Assembly (NCBI GenBank): GCA_963556145.1 | Contig: OY744469.1 | Span: 1,550,001-1,614,000, forward strand | DNA: 64,000 bases | Direction: 5' to 3' | Source: Hygrocybe punicea | Lineage: Eukaryota > Basidiomycota > Agaricomycetes > Agaricales > Hygrophoraceae | Shown: positions 21,827 through 31,519 of the stretch, in pieces | How positions within the stretch are numbered: the stretch's first letter is position 1 | How the letters are laid out: every line of letters begins with the position of its first letter | Notes under the pieces: generated by a model | What the model was told of the DNA's origin: nothing | Seen by the model: only the letters and a program-made list of their open reading frames with translations | The model's database searches: none | Made by a program: the position numbers and the translations under genes

Positions 21827-23174
21827 TAGTGTTGCCTCAGCTAAGGCTAACGGTCAGCTAGTAGCTGTTAGCTTAGCTGAATTTAGCTTAGCTGGGGTCC
21901 AGCTAAGCTAAAGGCTAATGACCAGCTACCAGCTACAGCTACCTCAAAACCTTAGCTGTAGCTGGCAGCTAAGCTGCAGCTAATTACACCTTTCCACAGG
22001 TAAGTGTGCCCAAGTACTCAGGTATTTTGTTTTTGCCATTTACTTAGATGCATACATATTAATATGTAATAAGACAAAATTCAATTAATTTAATTAATTA
22101 AATTAATTAATCTAATTACTGTCAAAGGGGGGAGAGAGATGGGAGCGGGAGGAGAGTGGGAGAAGGGGGAGGGAGGGGAGAGTGGAGGAGGAGAGTGGGA
22201 GAAGGGGGGAGGGGAGAGGGGGGGAGGAGGAGAGGGAGGAGAGGGAGGGGGGAGGGGGAGAGGGAGGGGGAAGGGGGAGGGGGAGAGTGGGAGTGGGAGT
22301 GGGAGAGGGGGAGAGGGGGAGAGGGGGCGGGGACAGTGGGAGGGGGGGGACAGGATGGTGGTGGCCACGGCCTTGACTATCCTCGTCCCGTCGTCCTCGT
22401 CCTCGCTGTCATCCTCGTCTTCGCCGTCATCCTCGTTCTCGCCGTCGTCCTCGTCTTCGCCGTCGTCCTTGTCCTCGCCATTGTCCTCGCCGTCCTCGTC
22501 CTCGTCGCCGTCATCCTTGTCGTCCTTGTCATCCCCGTCCTCGTTCTCGTCGTCCTCGTCCTCGTCCCCGTCGTCCCCATTGTCCTTGTCCCCATCCTTG
22601 TCGTCCTTGTCCCTGGCCTCGTCATCCTCATCTTCGTCGTCCTCGTCCTCGTCCTCGTCGTTGCCGTGGCGGTGGTGGTGGTGGTGGTGGTGGTGGTGGC
22701 CGTCCTCATCCACCATCCTCGTCCTCGTCCTCATGTCGTCCGCGGAGGGTCTCGCCGCCCGTCGTTATTGTCCTCCTCGTCATCCTCCTCGTCGGTGTTG
22801 TTGGTGTTGGTCAGTCATGACGCGTTCAGAGACGCGTTACCGCGTTTGTTGAAGTGTGACCAAGTGACCAAAAAAGTCACATGGTCCGTGCGCCCTTTGA
22901 ATCCCTATATAAGGGGCTCAAAATCCCCCATTGATCCCTTCAAAAATATTACTAGTATTTACTTAGTAATAGTAAAGCAATAATAGTATATTATAAATTG
23001 TACTCTAGTACTAGTAGTAGTATACTCTATATATCCCGGCTATGGTTGGCTATAGCTGACCATAGCCGGCTATGCATGACTAGCGGCTCCAACTAAGGAA
23101 AATTAAGAAATTAGCTTAGCCTTAGCTGAAGCTAACTTGGCCGGCCCGCAGCTAGCTTGGCCGCGGCAACACTA
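21827..23174. mobile_element. hAT nonautonomous element with AGCTAA-rich ends (1,348 bp)
   Basis: Ends TAGTGTTGCCTCAGCTAAGG and TTGGCCGCGGCAACACTA, with perfect TSD attgttgc (21819-21826, 23175-23182). Subterminal repeats are AGCTAA/TTAGCT words, unlike the GAACC words of the other family, though the outer 10 bp agree. The interior holds an ATTAATT run, a purine-only block (22127-22355), GTC/CTC triplets (22375-22665) and a TATATAAGG box near 22905. Confidence 0.85.
22127..22355. repeat. Near-uninterrupted G/A strand-asymmetric tract
   Basis: About 230 bases of GGGAGAGGG-type purine sequence on the plus strand, followed immediately by about 290 bases of imperfect CTCGTC/GTCCTC triplets. It explains the long acidic and glycine-rich open frames on both strands, which are not genes. 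Confidence 0.8.
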
Positions 23175-23235
23175 ATTGTTGCTGAAACCTTTTGATGGAG
23201 GAAAATTGATTGAGGTGGATAGTGAATGCCACAGG

Positions 23236-24592
23236 TTGTGTGACCTGTGTGGGTCATGGGTATGGGTAAGGACAGGTATGGGTACAAGTACAACTTTTTA
23301 TGCCAGCAAACAAACCTGTACCCATGGCATGGGTCTGCGGGTCTTTGGCGGGTACATATCATATATTTCACATAAGTAGTCATGTTATACATGGGGCCTA
23401 CACTTGGTTTAGGCATGTTTTCATATTAAAATCTGGCAAATGAGAGCCTGAAAACACCCCAAGGATGGCCCCAACCACCAAGAAAACCACTGCTGTGAAG
23501 AAAGCCCCAAAGGCATAAAGCACGAAAAAGTCAACAACAGCAAAGTCAGCACAAATTGAGGCAAGATTGAAATTGACAGCACCATCCTGAGCATGATCAT
23601 TCTTTTTTTTTCCAAGCATGATTCGATCTTATCCCCAATTCCAGACCCACCTATGGCAAGCTTTGAATGCTATTGTGAGCAAGGAAGTTGAAGAGAAGGT
23701 AGAGTTTGACATTGTAATCAGTGAAGGTTCTATTGGGTGTATGATTGCTTGAACTTATCCATGGTCTATGCATTAATTATTATGACTTTTCAGTTGCTGT
23801 CTGCACAGCAAACTTCAAATGAAGCTCTTCAAGGCTAATGGCTGGGTCAACCCAACAGTGTATGTAATCCCATTGACTGGACTATGGAAACTGAGTGCAT
23901 ACTTTCATAATGTGCACTGGTCCACTGTTGTTTTGATGATTTTCTTGTGGGCCATCTCCCATCGGATGGAGCACCCAACAGTGTCAAAGCAGGCAGCATT
24001 GTTGACAAAAGCCTTCCTTGCAGCATCTACTTCAATGAACAGCATGCAGGTATGATGGGTCCTGTGTGTGAGTTGCGCGAATGCCATTGAGCGTGCCCCC
24101 CCTTATGTCTGTCCTTGCATGCAGGCTGACTTGTTTTGGTTTACTCACAGGCAAAGCAAAGATTGAACCTGATCCAGGCATCTGTATGGTGGTACTCAAC
24201 CTGCACAGCTACATTGATGTAATTACATCTTTGCTGTGTATTGCTGCAGCCATTATGGCCCAACATCCATATGGCCACCCACTGCTCTCTTCGCCTCCTT
24301 GCTCATGTAGTTATAACCCACCCTTTGTTTGAGAGTTGGCTTTTTGTGGTCTGTAGTGGCTGTTAAATGTTTCCTCATAGCATCCTATTTGTCTCCTGGG
24401 TGGGTTTGAGTCTGTTTTACCTAGATATCTGTGCTAGTTCCTAGGCATGCCCAGCTCTCATCAGTACTAGCAGTGGTGTTGGTAGATTGTATCATATAAA
24501 ATATTCTTCTATTGTAACTTCATTGGTAAGACATTATTACAGTAATAAGGAGGGACTCAGATATGCCATGCAAACCAATGGCCCTCTAGCAC
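23236..24592. other. Degenerate repeat-derived DNA, no intact gene
   Basis: A Lys/Ala-rich frame (MAPTTKKTTAVKKAPKA then a stop) begins at about 23463 and may be the start of another dead transposase. Other short frames on both strands have no recognisable domain. No terminal repeats or TSDs were identified. Confidence 0.35.
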
Positions 24593-24769
24593 AAGTCTGT
24601 GAAGCTCCTCCTGGAACGAAACAATGTTGATGTCAATGTGGTCAATCAACACAGTCGAGGAGCACTCTCCTGTGTGGTGGACTGGGGGAACGTGAAGCTG
24701 TTGCTAAAGCAGGACAACAGTGCAAGGCTCAACGCAGAGGCTATCCGAACAGTAACGCTGGTCAAGTAA
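24593..24769 (+). pseudogene. Ankyrin-repeat fragment
   Basis: The plus strand reads KSVKLLLERNNVDVNVVNQ, then SRGALSCVVDWGNVKLLL, ending at a TAA at 24767-24769. The spacing and the VKLLLER.DVDVN motif are those of ankyrin repeats of fungal NACHT/ankyrin proteins. Only about two repeats survive, without a start codon, so this is a gene fragment. Confidence 0.55.
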
Positions 24770-24826
24770 CAATTCACAACACTTTTGGAGATTAGAGTAC
24801 TCAAATTTATTCAAGTTCTATACCTG

Positions 24827-24946
24827 CATCAGGAAAACCATGTGTTACTTAAGATCTTAATATGCCTTATTCTTAAAATCAAGACCAAATAAGAAAGAAT
24901 AAGTCAATCCCATTTCTTAATTAAGAAGTGACAGGTTTTCCTGATG
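24827..24946. repeat. 120-bp MITE-like palindrome
   Basis: CATCAGGAAAACC at the left and GGTTTTCCTGATG at the right form terminal inverted repeats. Inside them TTACTTAAG and CTTAATTAAGAAGTGA are also nearly complementary, and the centre is AT-rich. No clear TSD. Confidence 0.55.
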
Positions 24947-25179
24947 TGTTTGTAGCTAGATCTTTGATGAAGTCACATTGCCTTCTCCTGTATACCATAT
25001 AATGGCCCTAATAATTGCTGTACCATACCGGTAAGTGGTCTCGTCCATGTAAATATGGCTATGTTATGGCATGGCCCAAAGCCATATGCTCACCGTAAAG
25101 TGTATGGCCGTAGCCATATATGGTACAGTCGGCACCCCTAACATTGAGAACACATGCAATCCAGAGCAATTGAGTATAC

Positions 25180-25515
25180 TCACCAGTTGACAACACTGGA
25201 CACGATGCCACCCACCAGCATCTCCCACTTCCTGTGGAATTTATGCAAAACATTTTCCCTGTTCCCTCGAACGGATTCCTCCTCATGATGGCAGTATGTA
25301 AATGTCACAGATGGTGTGGAAGTTGGGCACAAAGGATTCAGGCAGGCATTGAGATGGTTTTGGATAGAATTATACCCTCTGGCAACGATATTATTATTTT
25401 GAAGACAACCGGATGCCCCAGGATGGTCAATAGTACGCTTCATTCTGAGTTGATAGAGCCGCATATGTCCATGTTTGACGATCCAGTTTTGGAGTTCTGG
25501 CAGAAAGTGTGTCAT
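25180..25515 (-). pseudogene. Unidentified antisense ORF fragment cut by a solo LTR
   Basis: An open minus-strand frame of about 111 codons contains FLPELQNWIVKHGHMRLYQ and ends ...MLVGGIVSSVVNW. Its 5' end is truncated by the LTR at 25510. The sequence beyond (28156-28300) is the other flank once the LTR and the hAT element at 26083-28147 are removed. I do not recognise the family. Confidence 0.35.
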
Positions 25516-26064
25516 ATCCCATGCAGCTCCGCCGGATTCCGACGAACTCCGCTCCGGACTTTTCCGCCGACTTATCTTATCTTATCTTATCTTATCTTCT
25601 CGCGTACGTTATTGTTCTTCTCTTGTTAATTACTATTCTTCCCCATCTCCGTTTACTCCGACCTCCTTTTCTCTTCCTCCCCTTTGTTTACTTGTCACCG
25701 TACATAGCAACCTTTTATCCCTTTTATTTTCTTCCGAACTCCGGTCCTCTTTCCGGAGTTCATATTGTCTTCACGTCTCCAAGGACATGACAATTAGTCT
25801 ACCAAGTATATAACTAGAACTACAATGTTCTGTAACTCCGTTCAGAAAATCAACTTGAGTTCCTTATTTCTTACCCACTCTCAAACTTAAGGCTTTCCCT
25901 TAAGCTCATTAGTTATCTTAATACTTAGTCCGGAACTCCGGACTAACTCCGCTCCGTCCACGTCTTCTCAATACGACTTAAGGAAGTAGTGAACCTACTT
26001 CAAGAGTTGACGTCTCCGCTCCTCCGAAGAACTCCGATCCTTCCGGAGTTGCACGCCTCTAACA
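25510..26064. mobile_element. Solo LTR (555 bp) with 5-bp TSD
   Basis: TGTCATATCCCATGCAGCTC...CACGCCTCTAACA flanked by aagtg on both sides (25505-25509, 26065-26069). CTCCG/CGGAG words are abundant, and a (TTATC)5 run lies at about 25573-25601. No coding content. Confidence 0.8.
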
Positions 26065-26082
26065 AAGTGCCATATTTGGTGG

Positions 26083-28147
26083 TAGTGTTGCCGAAGTTCA
26101 GTTCGGTCCGGTTCTGACCCTTTTTGGCAGAACCGCGAACTGAACTTTGGGTCTGGTTTGGCGCATGGCCAAACCCGGACCCAAACGGCGTCGAACCATC
26201 TCTCCGCATTCGGTCTGGGTTCAGACACAGTCTGAAACCCAGACTGAGGTGGGCTCACCCCGTCCGTTCTCCTCGCGAATGGCAGGCACGTATCAATAGA
26301 TACGGCGCTGCACGAGGTAGATGGGTGCTGGGGAGCCCTCCGGTGTCCCCAAGGGATGTGGAGGAACAGGGGGTCTTGTCCCATGGTCCCTGCCTGGCAA
26401 TGCCAGTGCTGCTGCTGCCAACCATTGTCCTTGTCAGGGTGGTGGTATGGTTGTGGTGGTGTTGCTGCCATGGCTTCTGCTGCTGCTGCTGCTGCTGGCT
26501 GTCGCCGTCATTGTTGCCTTGCTGCCACTGGTGGTGGTGGTGTTGTGGCTGTCCCGTGTCCGTTGGCATTGGATGGCTTGGTGCAGCAGCAGCAGCTGCT
26601 GCTGCTGGCACTTCTCTTTGGGTGGTGGTATGGTCGCGGTGGTGTGGCTGCCATGGCTGCTGCTGCCGGCATTGCTGCTGCTGCTGGCATTGCTGCTGCT
26701 GTTGCAGGCACTTCTGCTGCTGCCGGCGCTGCTGATGGCCGTTGCCATCATCGTCGTTGCCATTGCCGTTGCCATCATCATTGTTGACATTGCCGTTGCT
26801 GTCGTTGTTGTTGGCATTGGAATCCATGTTGTGCCGGGTGGTGTGCTTGCGATGTGGTCGTGGTCAAGTTTCCTGCAACAGATAATATTAGTAAAGTTAA
26901 AGAAAATATTGAAACTTACCTTGGTGAACACAACACAATGTTGGCAATGTTGTGTTCAACCCACGTTGATGTTGCCGCGACCGTGTTGAGTGAAAGCTAC
27001 AATGGTCACATGATACCATTTAACACGAAATAGTAAGTAAAGAAATACAAAAAACAAATGAAATAAATACCTTAAAAATATCCACGTTAGCGGTTTGGAC
27101 GTGGTTTGGAGCCATTCAGGAAATCCGGTGTAGAGACTCAACGTCCCTCTGAGTCCATATCCTCAATATATCACGAATCCGGACGAACCCACTCCCTCCA
27201 TTCAACTCGCATTCGAACCCGACGTAACCCGATGTGACGTGACCCGACGTGACCGACGTGACCCGACGTATGCTGCTTCGTCACAGCCGCTCTCGGACCA
27301 AATCTGGCAGCCTCAAACGCCTCGGAGTTCCAATTCTAGAAGATGGATCTCATCGGACTCAATCCCCGACTTCAGATTTACTTTATTTGTGCATCCCCTC
27401 ATCCTTTTGGAGATATGTAGGACTCCTAGACCTTTTCCTTGCATATTCGTTTTCCCCTCTATTTACCTGTCTATGTCGCTTTGCAACCCCCCTTTCCACA
27501 TCCCCATTCCAACCTTTCTTTGTAGCTTACCATCGGCCGAAATAGACATGTCCGAAAGTAGATTACTCACACATGTACTATAAAAACGGTCCCCGACGAC
27601 CGTACAAAAAAAAAAGATACCTTTAGTCCCTGTTTCCATATAGTCAGAATCGCCTTTTAATCCCTTCAAAAGCTCGTCCACGTAGACCCTTAGCTTTTTA
27701 TAGTCCACTTCGTCGTCTTTATTGTTGTTCCCATATATTTGTTCATCATTTCTGACCCAACCCGACCCAACCCGCCGTACCCGGCATCGTTGGCATCGTC
27801 GGGTTCTTCATTATTTGTCCATTTTCACTCCGTTCATCGCCGGATTCGTCATTATTAGTCCAGTTTTACGTGGCAGCTTTACTTTTACTAACATTCCCTT
27901 TCTTTTACTACTATTCCCGACACTGACTTATCCAGTCACTTCTACGCTGACACCCACAGGTTAGGATCATATTTCTATTATTGTTCCGAAGCCACACAGA
28001 ACCCGCATCTACACCGGCAGGCCTCGAAACTCGGAACTGAACCAGTGGTCCGGTTCAGCATTTGGCTGAACTTAGATTGAATCCCGGGTTCGGTTCGGGG
28101 TTTGAACCGGGTTCGGCTAGGTTCGGAACTGAACTATGGCAACACTA
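26083..28147 (-). mobile_element. hAT nonautonomous element, family A copy 2 (reverse orientation)
   Basis: Ends TAGTGTTGCCGAAGTTCAG and AACTATGGCAACACTA, with perfect TSD tttggtgg (26075-26082, 28148-28155). Its interior is the reverse complement of the element at 6675-7844, including the ACACAACACAAT motif, the intron-like segment (about 26872-26922 here) and triplet repeats (26400-26820). Removing the solo LTR at 27129-28013 leaves about 1,176 bp, close to the 1,170 bp of copy 1. Confidence 0.85.
27129..28013. mobile_element. Solo LTR (885 bp), second copy of the 8299-9744 family
   Basis: TGTAGAGACTCAACG...CCCGCATCTACA with 4-bp TSD ccgg on both sides (27125-27128, 28014-28017). The target is the GAAATCCGG/CAGGCCTCG junction seen uninterrupted in copy 1 of the hAT family, which fixes the boundaries. 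A TATAAAAACGG box lies near 27580. Confidence 0.8.
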
Positions 28148-28155
28148 TTTGGTGG

Positions 28156-28904
28156 CATCTGATCCTTGGCCAAATTCTTGACAGACAACAACAGTATCTG
28201 GGTCGAGTTGAATGATGACTGTTTTCTACGTTTGGGTTTCAGGGAACCTTGAACTGCTCCCTTTGGATTACCTTGGAATAATGGAGCTGCCAGAATTAGC
28301 ATACAAGACCTAATCTAGATCGGAGACATGCTGTCAAAGCCTCAAATTCAAAGGTGAATATTCTCTGCTCTTGGCAGACAATGTACTGCCTCTCCAAATC
28401 CCTTGGCAAAGGCAACAACAGCAATTGAAGAAGAGACACATCAGCAAAATCCAGGGTCCTTTTTGAAACCCTTGGTGGCCTTGCACTTTTTCACAACCTC
28501 TTGGACTTTTTTCTAAGGTTTTTTGACACCTTTTTTCATGACTTCTGCACCTTTAGCTACTTGGACAGGTTGACAAATTTTGTTGGTGGATGTGAACATT
28601 TTTTTCTCTCTTTGTTCACTTCTTTGCTTTTTGGTTCTGTCTTATGGTATAGAGAGGAATGGAAGAGCAGGTAGAATTACTTTTAGTGCCTGATGTAATT
28701 AGATTCTTTTCATACCCTTGGTGCTCTTGTGCCTCTTTTCAATCTTGTGAGCTTTTTTGTCAAGTTTTTTGGTTCACCTTTTTTAAGTCCTTGAAGAACT
28801 TGCTTTTTTCTAAAACATCTTCCCTTACCTTTTGACACCTTTTTCTCAGTTTGTTAGATCTTTTAAAAGTTATTTAGTTTGGATTACGAGCAGTATTGGT
28901 AATT
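28156..28904. other. Low-complexity CCTTTT/AAAAGG-rich DNA, no gene
   Basis: Repeated CTTTTTTCAC-like words, similar to those on the far side of the following minisatellite (30290-30540), suggest that both sides once were one region. No recognisable coding sequence. Confidence 0.35.
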
Positions 28905-30240
28905 TTTGGAAATAAATGGTATAGTAATTTGGAGCCCCCTACCGTTGTCGTTGTCACTGCCCTTGCCGCCACTGATGGTTTCATCATCATCATCATTTTG
29001 CCGCCGCCGCCAGTGGGTGGTTGTGGTCGTTGTCACCCTGCCAGTTGGCAGTGGTGGTGGCTGCTGTTGCCAGGTGGCTGTGGTGGTCGCCAATGTCGTC
29101 CTGCTGCTGCTGGTGCCAGTGGGTGGTGGTGGTGGTGGTGGTGGTGGTGATGGTTGCCATTGCCGTCATCCTGTTGCCACTGCCAGTTGGCAAATGTAGC
29201 CGTCACCATCGCCCTGCTTGCTGCTGCCAGTTGGCAGTGGTGGTAGCCGTCATCATCGTCATTATTGTCCTGCTTGCTGCTGCCAGCTGGCGGTGGTGGT
29301 AGTCATTGCCGTCACCCTGCTTGCTGCTGCCAGTTGGCAGCAGTGGTAGCCATCGTCGTCGTTGTCCTGCTTGCTGCTGCCAGTTGGCAGCAGTGGTAGC
29401 CATTGTTGTTGTTGTCCTGCTTGCTGCTGCCAGTTGGCAGCAGTGGTAGCCATTGTTGTCGTCATCCTGCTTGCTGCTGCCAGTTGGCAGTGGTGGTAGC
29501 CATCGTCGTCATCATCATCCTACTTGCTGCTGCCAGCTGGTGGTGGTGGCCATCATCATGCCACCACCACCGCCAGCTGTCATCCTGTTGCTGCTGCCAG
29601 TTGGCAGCAGTGGTGGCTGACGATGACGATGACACGCTGCTTCTTGCTGCATGGTCTTGGTAGCCATCATTGTCGCTGCTGCCCTGTTGCTGCTGCCAGC
29701 TGGCAGTGGCGGTGGGCGTTGCTGCTGTCCTGCTTGCTGCTGCCAGTTGGCGGTGGTGGTCGTTGCGGTCGTCATCCTGCTGCTGCCAGACAGTGCCGGT
29801 TGATGGTCATTGTCACTGCTGCTGCCATCATCAACCTGGTTAGTGGGGGTTGGAGGTGTTGGGTACTTACCTCAGCAGCCCAGTGTCCTCACACCCCTCC
29901 TTGTTGTGCTGGTCATTGTCGTGGTCATGGTCATTGCCATTGTCGTGTCTGTGGTCAAAGGTCAGTGAGAAAAATACCAAGTCAAAACTTACCAAAAGTG
30001 GCAACTCAGATGATGTTTGGCACTACATTTTGCCAAACATCGGCAAATGGTCCGTGCGCGACCTCCAAACATATATAAGTCGTGCACATAAGTCATGTAT
30101 AGTCATTTGGCAGCTTCTATCTGAGTATCGCTTCAATTTCTATCCTGACTTATATGCTTACCAAACAACTGTAATAGTTTATTATGTAAACATAGTATTG
30201 TAATTTTAATTAATTAATTAATTAATTAATTAAATGATAA
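28905..30240. repeat. Inserted repeat cassette with minisatellite and TATA-like box
   Basis: The block holds triplet-rich sequence, a tandem minisatellite (about 29160-29790), a GTACTTACCTC splice-like motif (antisense) near 29868, the motif GGCAAATGGTCCGTGCGCG with ATATATAAG downstream (about 30040-30078), and a terminal (TTAA/ATTA)n run at 30200-30234. The GTCCGTGCGC plus TATATAA pair recurs near 22880 and 56070. No protein of normal composition is encoded. Confidence 0.45.
29160..29790. repeat. Minisatellite of ~60-bp units with a hairpin core
   Basis: About ten imperfect units of CCTGCTTGCTGCTGCCAG, TTGGCAG, then a GTGGTAGCCATCGTCGTC-type spacer. Each unit centres on TGCCAGTTGGCA or CTGCCAGCTGGCAG, a short perfect or near-perfect palindrome. 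Confidence 0.7.
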
Positions 30241-30547
30241 TATTGTCCTTATATGGTTATACAATCAATGAAGATTTGAACACCCGAAGCAACTTATAAA
30301 ACTATTTTGTGCCTTTTTCTGAGCTTTTCATGAGCAGTTTGACCTTTTGCAAGGGAACCTAGCTTTAAAAAAGTGAAAAAATCTTGTGGAAAAGAGTAGT
30401 CCTTTTGAACCTTTTTGCAAGAGAAATCCTCTTTTTCAAGAGAATCACCTTTTCTAAGAGAAGGGACCTAGCTTAGAAAAGGTGAAACATCTTGACAGCC
30501 TTTGAGAGCTTGCACACCTTTGGCCTCTTGCAAAAGGGTCTCAAGGT

Positions 30548-30883
30548 GTGGGAAAAGGACCCCAGAATTTGCTGATGCAACCTCGTGCGCCTTTGCAACA
30601 GGCACAAACTCAGGCTACGAATTTCCAAGAGCTGCAGAAGGATAAACCAACCTTCTGCGATTGTGGCTGCCCTGCGGACAGGGAGGCTGGTGTACCATTG
30701 ACGTTACTTCATCCTATCTTTGGTCAATTTGTCAATGAGGCAAAGAACATAGCCCCGACGTGCCAAGACTACGTGACTGCCAATAAGTTAAGACAGGAAA
30801 TGTGCAACTTTTATCCAAATGAAGGTGAACGTCGTAAGAAGTGCGGTTGCAACCGGCCTCGAAAACGATCCGGTCACTCATGA
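30548..30883 (+). pseudogene. Fragment of an agaricomycete multicopy hypothetical protein
   Basis: Open frame of about 111 codons with FCDCGCPADREAGVPLTLLH and PIFGQFVNEAKN, followed by YVTANKLRQEMCNFYPNE. The 'HPIFGQF..' block resembles the N-terminal module of repeated mushroom hypothetical proteins, often found near kinase- or crinkler-like genes; I cannot assign a function. It ends in a Lys/Arg-rich tail and no downstream domain follows, so it is probably truncated. Confidence 0.4.
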
Positions 30884-31519
30884 TGGATTTAAGGGATGGT
30901 CACATTCAGCCCCAGGGCTCAAACTCAACCGGAGACCCCAGACACCCTACGATCGCGGATCTTGTTGATCTCCCCCACGTTAAACGCACGTGCACGGGCC
31001 CCAACACAGGCACCAACTCAATGACAACGTGAGTCAGGATAACGAAAGCTCTCCTTCCCCCCCCAAAACCAAGCTGGGGGAGCAAGACTGGGAAAAAAGG
31101 ACTGGCCCACTGGCCCACACCTTGGGGGGTACACTCAGAGCGGCCAAACAAAGCCCTGAACTGTGACAGGGCTTCTAATTGGGAAAGGTACACGAACTCA
31201 CGAGGTGGTTGGAGCTGAGAATTTCCATGTGAGAAGGAGGGGAGAGAGAGAGAGAGAGAGAGAGCAGGAACTTGGGACAACAGCACGATGATCGGGAGTG
31301 AGCGGTGAGAATTCTGAGGATCCCTGACAATGCTAACACGCTTCTAATTTGATCAATTTAGGCAACCGATTGTTCCGAGAGCTGCCGGGACTGTCTTGTG
31401 AGCGTCTTTTCCCCAGCAAAATCCCTTGTTGAACTCATGAAAATCCCCAGCGAAAACTTGAGCGCAGGCCCCACAGGGCAAAAAAAAAACAATCCAGTCC
31501 AGCCACAAGACGTCCCAAA

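Larger units (their letters stand above)
18000..23235 (+). pseudogene. hAT transposase gene relic interrupted by three hAT elements
   Basis: Coding pieces read in order on the plus strand. A BED-type zinc finger segment lies at about 18010-18310 (FRCSNKGCSTKITCWLDKG and GNLCKHVKHCWGD). Then comes WVGKSSCPFLIVKDDSFKML across the 18523-19989 insertion, followed at 19990-20439 by MGRPELWLPSVHTVARDV and ITLDAWSSPNHKAFLAITIH, the RNase H-like core start. DNASPNDVMVKDL follows after the second insertion, and INLVVRLLLKPFDGG spans the third. Excising each element with one TSD copy restores these conserved motifs. Frameshifts and stops elsewhere make it nonfunctional. Its own terminal repeats were not located. 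Confidence 0.75.

Noticed and set aside
22090..22983. Acidic (Glu/Asp) and Val/Leu-rich frames over 200 codons long
   Set aside because: Produced by purine-only and GTC/CTC repeats in a hAT element; both strands are open, so not evidence of a gene.
29160..29790. Possible CRISPR-like array of regular repeats
   Set aside because: Units are contiguous degenerate minisatellite copies without unique spacers, in a eukaryotic genome.
18000..30240. Search for tRNA genes and a primer-binding tRNA match
   Set aside because: No cloverleaf with A and B boxes was convincing by eye; a tRNA scan would be needed.
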